Below the pieces are notes generated by a model. That model searched no databases. It saw nothing but the letters and a program-made list of their open reading frames with translations, and was not told where the DNA came from. Shown piece by piece: positions 36,295 through 50,309 of a stretch of DNA of 64,000 nucleotides; positions within the stretch are counted from its first letter, which is position 1; each line of letters starts with the position of its first letter. Origin of the DNA: Oreocharis arfaki (lineage: Eukaryota > Chordata > Aves > Passeriformes > Paramythiidae); contig VZRR01010915.1 in NCBI GenBank assembly GCA_013398015.1, forward strand, positions 372,001-436,000, read 5' to 3'. The position numbers and the translations under genes were made by a program.

Positions 36295-36300
36295 AATAAA
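36295..36300 (+). terminator. alternative distal WASL polyA signal AATAAA
   Basis: A second canonical AATAAA, with GTGTGGTTTTT about 30 bases downstream. A third AATAAA lies at 36596. Any of these could end a longer transcript of 2.7 to 3 kb 3' UTR. Confidence 0.4.
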
Positions 36301-39300
36301 ATTAATTTGACCCAACTAGTGTAAAACTGTGTGGTTTTTAAGGGCTGATTGCGGCACAGGTTTTAAAATAGATCTGTAGGTTGAGTACACACTTTAAAAG
36401 TAACTTTAGTCACCTGGCCAAATTCACAAAGCAGTAAATAGCCACTGTCAAATCGCAGTAGTTTCATGTCTCTGGAAAGTTGGATTGTGCTGTTGAGTAA
36501 ACACAATGAGTAAGAATGTGACACCCCGTCCTCCTGGCAGATCTCACCGCTGCTAAGCAGCTTCCTTGGAAACAGCTACTGCTCCAGGCAAGTGCAATAA
36601 ACCAGCAACATTTCAAGGTCAAACAAACATGAGATCATTAATAAACATTCTAGAAGAAGTACTAAATAGTTAATTCTTGTCAGTGAATGCTCTAATTTCA
36701 CCTGGGTTACACAGATACAAATCTTTGTCCTGAATGTTATAGTTTGAGTTCAGGGCACTTCAGAAGTTTGCTTCTCTATTCTAAGGCATCTGAAGAGGCC
36801 AGCATTTCAAACTCTTACCTGGCATATGCTTTGTTTTGAATTTTAGTGCTTATCTGATTTCTAGGCCTGAAGTATGAGGCAGAGTTGGAATTGTTAATTG
36901 CAGGATGAGCTGAGGTATATAATCATTTCCTTTCCACTTCATAAGCAGAAGGTTAAAATATGTTTTTGAAAGGAGGCTTTTCTTTTTTTTCTTTTTTTTT
37001 TTTATTTGACAGTGGTTACTTTCCCAAGTAAGATTCCTGTAAAGAGGAAAAAGGAGGAAAGATCCTATTGCTTTTAAGACTGTTAGCAGTCCACTGCAAC
37101 AGCCTTTATCTAATCATTAGAGGAATTCTTGGTCTAATTAAAGTTCCTGAAGCTTAAGTACAGTGATAAGCAGCTTTATTTATAGAAAAGTGAAAATGGT
37201 TTAGGGAAGCTTAAAAGATAGCCTTTGTCTCTCAAAGGACCAGTGTTACCCTCTAGCACTGCAGTAAGGACTCCTGTTGCTTTGTATTTGTTTACTGCCT
37301 GGAGCTTTCTTGTGAGTGAGAAGATGGAAAGGATGGGGTAGTAAGAACTAGAATGTGAGCTGGGAGGTTTAATATCCATGTTTTAACTATCTTGTCAGTG
37401 ACTCTAGCCTGACACTTCTAAGACAGTCTTTTAAACTTTGAGCATGTTTGTCCAGTTGTGAAGGAGCCTTTTTGGTTTGTGTTTTTTAATTGCCAAACTG
37501 CTATGGCATGTCTGCTGTATTGTGCTTGAAAAAAAACAAAAGCATTGGTTGTTTGAAAACAATTCTGATACATGTTGAGAAACAGAATCATTGCCCAAAT
37601 ATAATTAGTGGGATGTTTTTCTGAAAAATTTTATTTTATGCTGAATTTCACAGTATTTGCAGGTGTAACCTGCTAAAATGAACTAGATTCGTAATTTATC
37701 AGTTATTCAAATTTTTCTCTAACATAGTTTTAGGTAATAACTGCAGGACTTACCCATCTATAAACAGTGCTTGAAATTAGGAAGTTTGATATGTTACATT
37801 TATTGTGGGGTTTTTTTGATCTATTAGTATCAACAAATACACTTAAAGGCCTTTTTTCTTGTGCTCTAAAGGGTTTTTGGAGTCTCTCTGGAGTGAAATT
37901 CTTGAGCCATTACTTCATGTGTGTGCTTTTTCCTCCCTGAAGCTTAATCATCTTGAGTTCGGTTTGTGCAGTATGAATTCTAAATTTATTACTTAAGGAC
38001 TAGATGGGGGATTGGAAGTTTTGCTTAAAAAACAGCCATTACCAGCATTATACTTTTGTATGTAACACTTGGGAAACAATTAAATGTGGTGTTTAAAGCT
38101 TAAGAAATAGGATAATGGTTGTATCATATATCAGACACTAAGTACTTGCTTAAATGATATTGGCAGGCACACAGAATTGGGAATTGGCTCTTCTGGATGT
38201 TGATGCCAAAAAACAGGGAACTGCTGAAGCATCTGAGCTGGATTTGGAGCACTTCGTTGCTAGATGGGTATTTTTCCCCAGATGCTCGGGATACAAGGAG
38301 CAGGGACTGACAAACTGTTGAGAAGCTTGCACATTTCCTTTTCTCTTTCTTTTCTAGATAATACTACAGGATTTTTATGGTTTGAGTAGTCCTTTGGACC
38401 AAAATAGTGCTTATTTAATAATCAAGAGAAAAAATAATCCTCAGAATACAGTCCTTCTGAGTAACGGCTCTCCAACTGTCAGCAGAGAATCTGGCTTTAT
38501 TTTAAAATTCGAAATGGAAAAAGCAGTCTACACCCAGTTAACATCAAACATGTTTTCTGTGGTTCATCTCCTGAGAGTAGTGTGTATGAAGCTGAAAGGC
38601 CCATAGTTAAAGCAGAAATCTGCTAGTTAGTAGTAGTCTTTTTCACCTGTTTTAGCTTCTAGTATCTAATCCCTAGAGAATGTGTTAGTGAGACTCACCT
38701 GCTGTCTCCGAGACAGGTGAGAAGTGTAGGAGTTTTTGGAGAGCAAACCACTCTGCTGTCAGTTGTGTTCATAGTGCTCAGGCCTGCAGCTGGTAGAAGA
38801 AAAAGAGTATGAAATCCTTTTGTAATGTTAAAGGATCCCTTTTGTGCTATAGTATCTTCTATGCTTGCCTTACAGGAGATGGGATACTCTTCTGGCTCAT
38901 ACCACACTAACGTCCTGCCTAGATACCTGAGATGTTATCCAGTCTCAGCCCTTACTACTTGGCCATTCTTGTCCTCACTAACAATGCCCCTAAACTTCAT
39001 GATAGAAATACACTTGGCACAAACACATTCAGCAGCTTACAGCACACAGCTGTTTTTTAAGACACAAGCCATTTCAAGGGAACAGAAGTTGTCCTGATGT
39101 GGATTCCTCTTTGGGAAGGAAGTGATCTTACCTATGTACCAAGGTGAAGAACAACAGAGATCCTGAATGGCCAGTTGAGAAAACACCATGTTGGTTGCTC
39201 TCATGAGCACTGTGAGAGGTGGGTGGCTGGTTAAAGGATAGGTGTAATCCAAGAAGCATTCTTCAAGGAATCAACCCAACACAGATCACTGCTGGCACAG

Positions 39301-40484
39301 AAAACAAAAAAATACTGCAGTCTTTCTTTGGTACTGGGCATGTTGCCTGGTTCATTGTGTGTGCTCACTCCTGGCTATGAACGTCGGGACCCCACGCACA
39401 CCTTGGGCAGCAACCAGTTGGGCTGGTCATCATTCCAACATTTTATGTGCAGGATATGCATCCTCAGTCAAGCTGCCTGTCCCGTCTAGAGATGATACCT
39501 GGATTGGGAATGAGCTCAAAGCAGATTCCTTGTACTTTGTGCCCTGGATGATAGGTTTTACCGGGGTTACCTTTAGCTACGCTGCAGGGGGGAGGATTTG
39601 GTGAGACCAGTGTATTCTGACAAGCAGAGGTGAATTTTCACAGTGTTACTTGTAGACATGAGGTATCTTTGTTTTCTCAAAGGCTGTAATTTCAGCCTCC
39701 CCATTGAAATCAAATACTGTGGTAGATCAAGTTATTAGTTGCATTCCTTGTGCTTTCAGTCAGAACAGCCTTTCTGTTGCTCCTAAAATCCTCCAGAAGA
39801 GTGATGCAATATGAAATCATTACACATCTTCATAGTTCCTGACTTTCCACCAGAAATAGATTATATGCTTCCTTCTGTCCTTCCCCAAGCCATTTTCAGC
39901 ACTAAGCCTCTTAACCTTTGCTCCAGTCTTCAAATACTCCTCCTCTACCTGTATAGAACTAGTGCCTTCTGAAAGACAGTGAAGAGTCAAGCTGTCTGTA
40001 CATTTGCAGTCTTGTCCACTCTGCCATAAAACAAATTCAGGTTGTTAGCAGGAGGACAGAGCCCTGAGTGAAACTGCTTCTGTGTGTGACAGAAGCATCT
40101 TGTCTAACCTCAAGCAAGCTCTGTCTTGGTGCTCTTTTGAAGGTGACTCCAAAGGCCGGGCCCTCAGGGCAGATTGTCTGCACAGGGTCTCTCAGTGGTG
40201 TGCACAGAAACTATGGAAACATCGTGGCGGTCGTGTCCAGTGCACCAGGCCCCATGGCCCAGGGTTCAGGAGGGGTAGCCGTGCTCTCTCAGAAACATGT
40301 GATGTGTAACTGAGCAATTGGGGATGCAGCACAAAGTGGAATCCTGCATTTGTCCAGTTCAGTCACTCTTCTGAGCCTTATTCATTTCCACTTGCTGTAA
40401 CGAGCATGTAGACACTGAGCAGGTGCCATCTTGCACTTCAGACACTTCGATGCAGGTGTTTTATCTGAAACCAAATCTGGCTTG

Positions 40485-40531
40485 CCCTGTGCCTCAGTTG
40501 CTCATTTGTGTAATGGTGCTAATAGCACAAT
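40485..40531 (-). repeat. MIR-like (CORE-SINE) remnant, antisense
   Basis: The + strand reads CTGTGCCTCAGTTGCTCATT then TGTAATGGTGCTAATAGCA. That is the reverse complement of the MIR-type tail (AAACTGAGGCACAG class) with a few changes. Confidence 0.55.
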
Positions 40532-40547
40532 GCATATAAATACATCT

Positions 40548-40580
40548 AGTCCAGACATGTACTGCAGTCCAGACATGTGA
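40548..40580. repeat. 18-bp tandem duplication
   Basis: AGTCCAGACATGTACTGC is followed at once by AGTCCAGACATGTGA. The two copies agree over the first 13 bases; the second then diverges. Confidence 0.8.
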
Positions 40581-41047
40581 CACTTAAAATATTTTTAAAT
40601 GCCATTTTCCTTGTTCGAATTTAGTTATCTCAGTTCTTAGAACAAAAACATTTGGTAAGACTTCTTTATTTCTACAAGGTCTGGTTTTCAGAATCAGTAG
40701 CCGTGTTTAAGCTCTCAAGAAGAAAAGCAAAACAACACAAATCATGTCTGTAGAGCAGAGTTAATCTGAGCAGTTTGATTACTTACGTATGCAAATATTG
40801 AGTCATGCTCTAGAGTTGCATTAAACTGGTTTTCGATTTAATATTTTGGAAACCCAGCCACAGCGTGGAGTTCCCCATGGATTTAGTTTTAATAAACTAA
40901 AAATGTTTTAATACATTGTGTGAAAGACATGAGTTTGGGGACCTACAGAGTAGTTGCTAATCCCCTGGTTTACAAGCCAGGTTTGCAGCACAGCTCCCAT
41001 CAGGAGCGCTTCACTGTGAGTGACGCTGTCAGAAGCTTAACTGATCC

Positions 41048-41189
41048 CGAACAGGGAGTGCTGCCGCAAGCGTGCGGGCAGCCCTATCGTATGGCCGCGC
41101 CCGGGGCTGCACCAGGCTGCCTCCGCGGCTGCCCACCGACGGCCACACGTTCCGCCCTGAACCTGCCAGCAGCCTCCGTTTCGTGGGCG
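41048..41189. promoter_or_regulatory. CpG-dense islet
   Basis: 17 CpG dinucleotides in 142 bases, with high GC, in a region otherwise nearly free of CpG. It could be an orphan CpG island, a promoter of an unannotated transcript or a remnant of an inserted element. It is below the usual 200-base length threshold for an island. Confidence 0.55.
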
Positions 41190-44100
41190 TGAGTCATTTT
41201 AAAATCACCAGAATCGTTGCTTCTCTGACTCCCTCTAGGTCTGCAAGCTCAAAGGTGCAGCAGTGCTGCCATGCTTTCAGAAAGTGCAGGGGCCTTGGAA
41301 GATTTGAAGTACAGGAGGCATTTTGTTTATGGCTTGGATTTACTGCAGCTCTCTGTGTGCTGGCTCCTGCTGGTTTCGTCTTACTGCCTCGTCTGTCTCT
41401 ATCATCTCAGTTTGAAAGGGGCCATCCTGTTTTCATCAGGGTGCACGTTAGAGCTCTGACTTTGTTAGAGGAAAGGCAGCCAGTAGCTTTGAAGAGTGTG
41501 ATAATATTTTTGCTGCTGGATGACAGTCACACTATATTCCCCAGCCTCTTGGATCACTGGGGGATATTAGGAGATACTGTGACAGGATGTGGCTGAAGTC
41601 AGATTGATTTACTTTTGTCTATTAAATTTCTTTTTTTACAATTTGCACTTGATAACTACTACAGCCGTAAGGTAAAAATGTGTCAGCTATTGCATCTGAA
41701 CAACAGTGATCCATGCTTACTTAAAAAAACTTTTGGACTTGCCATACATTTTAAGATTCCAGCTAAGATTTTATTAATCTTTCTGCATAATTTTCAGTGG
41801 ACAGCTGCACTGTCAACTTGTTGAGAGAGAAGGCTTCCAAGAAACACAAGTGCAAGTACTGCTCTTTAAATCTGACCTCCTGTTTTATTACTATGAAGAC
41901 AGTTGGGTGCTTATTTAGCAGGATCCATTTTGTTGCATTAAAGATGGAAAAAAACCCAACAAAACTTTTGTCCTTTGTGTTGCTAATTTGAGTGAAACTG
42001 GCAAAATGTTTCTGCCCTACACAATTTCTTAAGGTCTTGCTGAGCAGAACCTCACAGAGGTACTAACATCCAATTTTTTCACTTAGTTTAAGTCTTGGTT
42101 GTCCTCTGCATGCAAGTGGCCTGCTGTTGGGATGCTCTGGAAACAGACAGGACGGGAGCACTGCAGCAGCAAATGCAGTGGTACAGTTGTACTTTCCTAG
42201 CAATAGTCTCGGTCCCAGAGAAGAAAATGTGTTTAATTGGTGTGATACCTCAACCACAGGAGTAGATTTACTAGACTGCAGAGAGTGAGTTCCTGTAGGA
42301 CGAGTTTTCACAATGACCACCGAGCAGCTCTCATGTGCCATGGTTACCTGCTGGGGACTGGTGCTACGAGGCTGTCTCTGTGTTTCATCACTGTTTCTCC
42401 TCTGAAGTGTGTGCTAGCTCAGAAAAGCACTTAGCTGGTACACAACACACAAGCTTACACTGCAGATGGGAGCATCTGAAGCAATCTGCACAGCATGTAC
42501 AGAGCCCCCTTCTCTCTCCTGTGGCACGCAAGGGCTTGGCAGGGATTCACAGGGCAAAACAAAGACTGGAGTTACAGAGCTCAGAAGGGATTTGCTAGGC
42601 TGTCTGAAGCAGTGCCTCATTACACAGAAGGGTATCAGTCTGTACGAGGTTGTACCAAGAGTTCCACAAGTTCTTGCTATAGTTTTGGTGGTTCTTGCAA
42701 ACTGGCAAAACATTTGGCATTAGTAACAGGGGTCATTGCTAGGCTGACCAGAGGCTGGAGCTATATAAAGGACATACCTCTGTGGTACTGGAGAAGGCAT
42801 TTTTTAAAAAAAGGCTGATTCTGCATGCTGCACTGTATTTATAAAATTCTTCTGATACAGAATTTTCATTACCAGAGCAAACCTATTTTGTCCTCCAAGA
42901 CACAATTACATACTTTTTATGTGGTGCAGGTGATTATGTAACTGCTTGCCAATAAAATCTGTAAAAAATAATTTTAGAGTACAGAACAGAAGCAAATCTA
43001 TATTTAAAAAGCCTTGTGAACTTTTTGCTTTTGAGAAATTAATGCTGAAGAACATTTATTTAGATTCATAGTGGAAGTTTCAGTTTTATCTTTATGTACC
43101 AAGGAAGCCTCTCGTTTATGTTTCTCACATTTCCATGTTGTCCCAAACACAGGCTTGTTATCAGGTATGCAGTGCCAATTCACACCAAGATGAGGTATTT
43201 CTATTTTTTATTCTAGTTTGTGCAAAGTAGGGAGCTGGGAGGTAACTCACAAAAGGCTGGATCCTCAATCATCAAAACTTTATGCTATTTATACATTTTA
43301 GCAAAGGCATCAGCATTCATTGGTTACAGATTACATAACTTTTTCATTAATTAGCACTGAAACTCCTATTTCCTAGTTATATCTCTCACTTCTCATGCTA
43401 ATTATTCTGCATGCACAGTTCTTCCCTCCATTTGAGTTGGGTTCATTTTGAGTAGGTGGTCAAGATCTCCCACTGCTGGAATTACCTTTCCCCCAGTTAC
43501 TGCTCAGTTCTGCTGACTTCACTCCTGGTGGCTCTTGTCCAAGCAGCCCATTCAGTTTGGGATTTTCTTCCCTTTCCCTTAAAAGATTAGCCAAGCACAC
43601 GATGTTCACAATGCAATTGCTTAATCATAGATGTCCAACTCCAGCTACTGATTAACAACAACAAAAAATTCAGTTTGATTCAAATTTTGAGAGGGTCAGA
43701 TCTTGAGGGGCTTGATATCACAACCACAAGGACACAACCCTTTACCTGAAACACAGTAAGGGATGTCAACCTGAGGGATTGTGTGACATCTACTAGGACA
43801 GGAATATTCTTCATCAATAGTGAGATATGAGATGAAAAGATGTCTTATTCCTTGTTTTGGTTCAGAGCCAGTGGGAAGGAAAAGCATCTTGATGAAGCTT
43901 TGATTCAGACTGTCTTCGTGGGTTAGGCTTGGCTTTTCCTTACCTCATGTACTTACATCTCCCATCACCCGAGCAATGCCAGATGGGGATTAAAGAGGGG
44001 GAAAAAAAGGTTGCATGGTGTCTCTTGACATAAAAATGTGGACTTCATCAGACAGACATGTGAGGAAAGGATTGACACTGATGAGAGCCCCTGACCCCAA

Positions 44101-44482
44101 GCTGATAACACTTGAATCACTCTGATTATGTCTCTCAGAGAGTTATTAAACAGACAAATGTCCCAAAGCAAACATGGGAAAAATCAAGCCTCTTCTGTGC
44201 AAAACACTGCAATGAAGGGAAGGGGCAGCAGGAGAAAATGGAAGGGATGGAGCATGCTTCCTCCATAATTTTGCAAGTGGTATTTGGAGGAATGGCAAGA
44301 GATATGGAAATAAAAATGAAAAACCAACCATAGTCAAACTTTTCTTGGTGCTGTGCAGCATGGAGGCCAAGCTGGTGAGAAAGCTCTTCAGGTGAGAAGT
44401 CAGATCACTGGCAGGATGGTGCTCACCTCTGCCCCACAGCAAGGTGATCCTTCACACACCACTTGGGGGAAAGGCAAATAAA

Positions 44483-44975
44483 ATCATAGAGTCATAGAGC
44501 CTGAGTTGGAAGGGACCTTAAAGATCATTTAGTTCCAAGCCCCCTGCCATGGACAGGGACACCTTCCATTGGACCAGGTTTCTCAGAGCTCCATCCAGCC
44601 TGGCCTTAAATACTTCTCAGGATGGGGCATCCACAAATTCTCTGAACAACCTGTTCATGTTTCACCACCCTCACAGTAAAGAATCTCTTCCTAATATCTA
44701 ATCTAAACCTGCTCTCTTTCAGTTTGAAGCCATTCCCCTTGTCCTGTCACTACCTGATCTACAAAAGTCCCCTCTACAAAAGCCAACCTTGTAGGCTCCC
44801 TTCAGGTACTGAAAGGCTGCAATTAGGCCACCTCAAAGCCATCTTTTTTCCAGGCTGTACAATCCCATTTCTCTGAGCCTTTTCATGTAGGAAAGCTGCT
44901 CCATCCCTGTAATCAATTTGGTGGCCTCCTCTGGGCTCACTTCAAGGTAGATGTCCTTACTGTGCTGGGGTGTAG
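44483..44975 (-). mobile_element. CR1 LINE 3' fragment, antisense
   Basis: The + strand starts ATCATAGAGTCATAGAGCC and continues GTTGGAAGGGACCTTAAAGA, the reverse complement of the avian CR1 3' end including its degenerate 8-bp terminal repeats. It continues through the typical 3' region (CTTCCTAATATCTAATCTAA, CCCCTTGTCCTGTCACTAC, TTTCTCTGAGCC). It is 5'-truncated, about 0.5 kb, with no intact frame. Confidence 0.92.
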
Positions 44976-47880
44976 CATCCTTTCTTCCTCATATATTTGA
45001 ATGCAGCCTTCCCCTCTGCAGCACAGTGTGGGCCTTGCTCAAAAGCAGCTGTACAGATACTGTGAAGCACGGGCTAGCTCAGGGTCTGCATTTTGAAGGA
45101 TTATAATATATCTGGTGTAAGAGGCAGGAGATCAGAGTAGAGCTACAGCTTCAACAGAATTTCCAGACTAAATCCCTAATTTCACTTAGAAGCTAACTGT
45201 AATTATGCAACTCCTGATCTGCCTTCAGGTCATCCCCAGCTGGTTTCAACTAAACCGGATGTTCCTCTTCTGAAGTATGATATTCTGTGTCAGAAATAAC
45301 TACTCAAGCCCACTGCTTGCTTTTAAATGCCAGGAAGGGCCCTGGAAACATCCCATGACCTCAGGACAGCAGGCAGCATCTTCTGCTGACAAACACTGGA
45401 ACAAGGTGGACACATTTGAATCTTCTTTTCACAGATCATTGCAGCTCCCCCAGCCCCAGCAAGAGGACTGAACAGTCCTGCAGAAGTTTTCCACCTCATG
45501 GCTTGTTGAAGAACTGAGCAGTTTCACCATTTACTCCAGAAGTAATGAACTCTCCAGACTTCTTAATTTAAAAGCAAATGAGAGCGAGACCCTGAGTCTG
45601 CCCAAGAGATGCATTAACCTTGAGTTTTAAAGAAGAAAATATGCTATAAACAAAGCTATAGTCAAATTGAAAATCTTTCGAGACCACTGCTCCATTTGGA
45701 GGGGGGTTAAGTATTTGTCATCTTGGAAAGAAGCTGATTTGGAAAACAGGTGTATAAACATTCACTGAAATATGACACAGTGAAGCTCAGGTCTTTGCTT
45801 TGAGCCGTCTCAGGGATGTGAGTCCCACCGCAACAGCAGCACCGGAGACTCAGAAATTCCACCCTGGAAGTGATGAATTGACCCATCTCTGATGAAAGAA
45901 CCTCTGCATCTATCACCCCACTGCCACTTTATCCAAGGCGGCACTGCCAGTGTCAATACAACGAGCCAATATCAGAGAACCAACAGGCAGAGCAAGGGAT
46001 GGGAGAGCAGTCTCGGGTAATGCAGACCCCAAATGTGATATGGACCCTACACTCCCAGTTACTCAGCACCGTGTCTCCTCTGGTGGGGAATAAAGCTGAG
46101 GAGCAACACACTGCAGCGGGGATAGTTCACAGGATCAGTCTGTAGGTGGGATCACAGCTGGCTGACATGGGCAAGGAGCTGAGGGCCCTGAGGGTGGCTG
46201 TCTGAGGACCTGGTGCCCTCTGCATTGAACAGGTCTGCTCACCCAGCATTTAACTAATCATTAGAATGAGTGCTGCAACTACAGCAAGTTGTAGTACTGA
46301 CATGCAATACAGTCACCCACAGATAAGGCTATTCACTGCCACTCTGAGGTAGTCAAATGATAGCCATCCAGTGGTAGTCAGATGATAGCCACGCCCAGCA
46401 TGGTTGATATTAATGACTTTACTTCTCACCTAAGAAGATAACAAAGTTCTAAATAAGACTTTCCAATGGATATTGTTTAGAGAGAGAAGGAGCTCCCTCT
46501 ACTATGTATTTTTAAGGGCCACTTTAATTATATTTGATGTTTTCTTGGAGCAAAGGCCACTCTGGAGGAGTTTTTATGCTTTACAGACAGGAAGCTGACA
46601 AAACATGCTCAGTGCCCTTGAGGTAACACCATGTCTTGTAACAGGGAGCTGTCAGAGCAGGATTAGGGCTCAGGATTGTCTGACACCCAGCTGTGAGCTC
46701 AGTTCTCCATGTGACCTGTGGGATTCTTTGCAGTGGGAATTTGAGAGTAGGAGCCAGTGGCACGGTGGGGTTATTCAGGCTGCTCAGCTGTGCTGGGCAA
46801 TCAACTATCAACATCTGTGGCTCTGTTGTCACAAAGACCTTAGGGTACTGATCCAGAAAAATTTAATCCAAGCTAAAACTATGCTGCCCAATACTGCTAG
46901 GAACTGCTCCCTCTGTTCCTAGCTAGAGGTTCCCAGCATCTCCTTTGCACCAGCAACACAGTTCTGAAACTGCGGTGAGAAGACTTGGGAAACAAACTGG
47001 AACAGTCTTCCTTTTTGTTGTGATTTTTTCCTGCAGTGCACATCCAGAGCTGCAAAATTGTCCTGGAGCTGCACCAGCTGGTGATGCACCTAAAATCTAA
47101 CTACTAGGATGTTTGGAGTGATTTGATCTCAAACTGATTTTAGTCACTTTAAACTATAGCAGAGACTGAAAAGTTTAGCTCATGAGTGGCTAGACAGAAG
47201 ATAATCCTGGAATGGGATGACATAAATCTTGTAACAAGGGCTTGTAATGCACCCAAACCCATGCTAAACTGGGATGAAAGGCAGGGATATTTGCCCCGTG
47301 TGGGTGCTGCCTGTGCAGCCACAACAAACCTTCTGGACTGGTGCTGGTGCCTGTCTCACCACTCGCGGTATGGGCAGAGTTTGCCTGTACCTGCCCACCC
47401 TCCGCAGCTGAGACTGACCTGCCACAGCCAGGGCACACTTGGTGAAGAGGAAAACAAAGAGCTGGAATTTGGCAGAAGTGATCAAGAGCTCGTGAAACCT
47501 GAGCACTGTTGCCTTCCAACTTGTTTGTGAAACACAGCAACACATGCATGTGTCGCAGATTTAGAGAGCAGTAAGCTGAGACCCAGCGACAGGGGTGACC
47601 CCACACTGTGTACACATAAACACTTCCTTCAGGTGCCTGAAAAATTCACTGCTTTAACTGTAGCTCATTGACAGCCCTGAAGAACATTCATGAGTACAAT
47701 AATTAAAAAATACAGCTATAGCTCCAAATGTTTCTTGGGAAAAAAAAAATAAACTGAAAGAAAAGCCCAGGAAATACTTAGTCCTTCATGGGTGGATTGA
47801 CCTAATGCTCTGAGCAGAAAGGCCTAATGGGGTGCAGAAGGAATTAATTTCTTGCCTATAGAATAGAAACTTCAAGTACG

Positions 47881-47927
47881 TCCCATGCAAGAAAAATCAT
47901 CCCATGCAAGAAAAATCGTCTCATGCA
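47881..47927. repeat. 19-bp tandem repeat, about 2.5 copies
   Basis: The unit TCCCATGCAAGAAAAATCA occurs twice with a single final-base difference, followed by a partial third copy TCTCATGCA. Confidence 0.85.
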
Positions 47928-50309
47928 TAGAGGCTGTACTTGGTTAGTCTGGTGAAATGTCTTCTAGGCCACTTCTGGGAATCATCCCAAATTTATCCTC
48001 CTCAGAGTGCATAAGTATTTCTGACTGTCAGTTCCTTATATGCTCGTTTCTTAGGTGAGGAAATGGCAGAAATGGTGTGTCTTCCTTTCCACAGGCATTC
48101 TTTCACAGCCAGGTCAGCTGTGAGACTCCTGTCCTCATGGCTTGCCTCATCTGCATTTACAAAATTTCCTGCATTGGATCATGGGCTGTGCTTCTCTCAC
48201 CATTTAGAAATGCACTGACAATGATCATATTCACTCATATTCCACCAGTCAAAGCAGTCTGTTAGCAAAAATAAAAATAAAATAAATATAGTAGTAATGA
48301 ATCCAATAGTACTCGATGCCTGAGGATCTTGGAGCACACTTCAGTCTGTGTGAACATAACCTTGCAGTACTATGAGATGGATCAGTACTGATCTCTCCAA
48401 GGCAAAGCAGAGGCATAACAAATTAAAAAATACACCCTAGAGTACACAAACAGCCCAGGACATAACCCTCAGTCTTGGCTTTGAGATACATGTTTGGGCT
48501 CTTACCAGACACTCAGCAAGAATTTTTACTGTGGCTTTATTTTAATGAAAGAAAAACATCTTTCCCTGTGTTATAGTTCTGTAGAAAATAACTCAGGGTT
48601 TTTTGCCACTAAAAAGGCTTTATAAAATTCGTATTCATTTGAAGCTGAAAGTAGTCAAAGGTTACAGATAGAAATAAATACATCTGGCACATAGACTGTT
48701 TCCTTGCTTTCCACAATGACAGAATTTTTTCATATCTCCATTTTTCTTTTGGACCGATCCATCCTTTTCACACAGAACAGTTACATCTTGGTCCGATAGT
48801 GCCCTGGCTACCCTGCAGCCCGTGCATGACAGTTGCCCTATTTTTCCACTCTCTGCTCAGAAAGCAAGCCCTCAACTGCTGTGCTCTCACTGCAGTTCCC
48901 TCCTTTGCCTTCCAGTCTCAGCACAAGGTTCCATCCACCCAGCAAACCCAAAACCACCATGGACCTTCAGCCCATGCTGCCCTTGCAGGACAGCCCTGGC
49001 AAGGCTGGGAGCAGCGTGGAGCTGGGGGAAATGGTCAGTCCGTGCTGGGAGCTACCCCATCCCTACCAGTCACCCCCTTACTTTGTCGAGATCCACACCT
49101 TCACTTTGCCTACCCAAGCTGAGACAGCACCCCTTGTCCCTAATCCTCCTCCTTTCTGGCACCAGGTCTTGGCAGCTCAGGGTGAAGCTGAGGACTGGGA
49201 AGCCCAAATCCCAGCCAAGAGGTAGGATATTGAGATGTTTTCCCTTGATAATGGTCTTTTCTGAGCAACAAGCTCTTAAACATGAGTCCTCTGTGCTTCG
49301 CAGAGCAAATGAACTGTCAGATAAAATAAAATTAACGAAGTACTGCAAAAATCACAGTCCTGAACAGCAACTTCATTTAGTGCCTAACTTAAAACACTGT
49401 GAGTGGACAGATATTTCACATATGTGAAAAGAAAAATAACTCATGCTACTTATATAAAAGGGGCCACCACCAAGTACTTTGAAAGAGCATCTTCTCAGTG
49501 GTACTGGCACCCAATTTATTTTCTAAGCAAGGCTTTTTTTCCTGGGTGCAATATTTCTCCTTATGTGTATGGCACAATTATCACTATCCTATTTAAGAAC
49601 TTAAAATTCAAAATCAAGTAATTGAACTGGCAAGTCAAAGTAAACTTGTGCTATAACTTTGGATGAATGAATCTAAAAATTAATTCTGTCCTTAGTGTAG
49701 CATTGGACACATGGATCTGTCAGAACTGGAGAGTGTATGTACAGAGCTGAGCTTATCAATATGTGAACCAAATTCTACTCTCTCTAGTAAATTATTAGTT
49801 TCCTGTCAGCATAAAGTGTGGATGGTGTTAAGCAAGAGTCTAGTAGAAGATTTTGGTGTCCATGTGATAGTCTTTTTCTAAAGTTACATCCGACTTACAT
49901 GAATTTGAAAATAAAGCATCTTACTACAAATTGTAGGAGATTTTTACAACTTTCTGTACTATTCCAGGTTGCAGATCTTGTGGAGTTATCACATCTAAGA
50001 GCATTAATTTAATAATGGCAGAGCTTCTGTGTTACCAGTTTCAGGCTTTGGCTTCTGAAAACACCAAACTATACTACCATTTACATAAGCTTCTTGCATT
50101 ATTTTAACAGTAAGAATTTGCTCTTTCTTTTTTAATGGGAAGGCTGTTCCAAGAACCTTCTTGTTCTAAGAGTTTGGACATGTCTTCTAATTTCTGATCC
50201 AAATGTAGTCATGCACAGTTTCTGTCTTTCTTTTTTTTCTACTGCTAGCTGTGTCCTGTAGCTCTTTCCACGTTGCAGTATTTATAGATGAGCTGAAATC
50301 CCTTTGAGC

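Larger units (their letters stand above)
36310..44482. other. intergenic, WASL side; no gene recognised
   Basis: About 8 kb downstream of WASL. It contains T-rich low complexity at 36981-37005, a MIR-like remnant at 40485, an 18-bp tandem duplication at 40548 and a CpG-dense islet at 41048. Open frames up to 174 codons (41072-41596) lie over the CpG islet and downstream of it and resemble no protein I know. Confidence 0.75.

Noticed and set aside
41072..41596. 174-codon + strand frame
   Set aside because: The start lies in the CpG islet and the rest is ordinary intergenic sequence; no domain, signal peptide or splice context supports it.
48799..49427. Three overlapping + strand open frames of 107-201 codons
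   Set aside because: All three frames are open at the same place, which points to stop-poor composition rather than selection for a protein.
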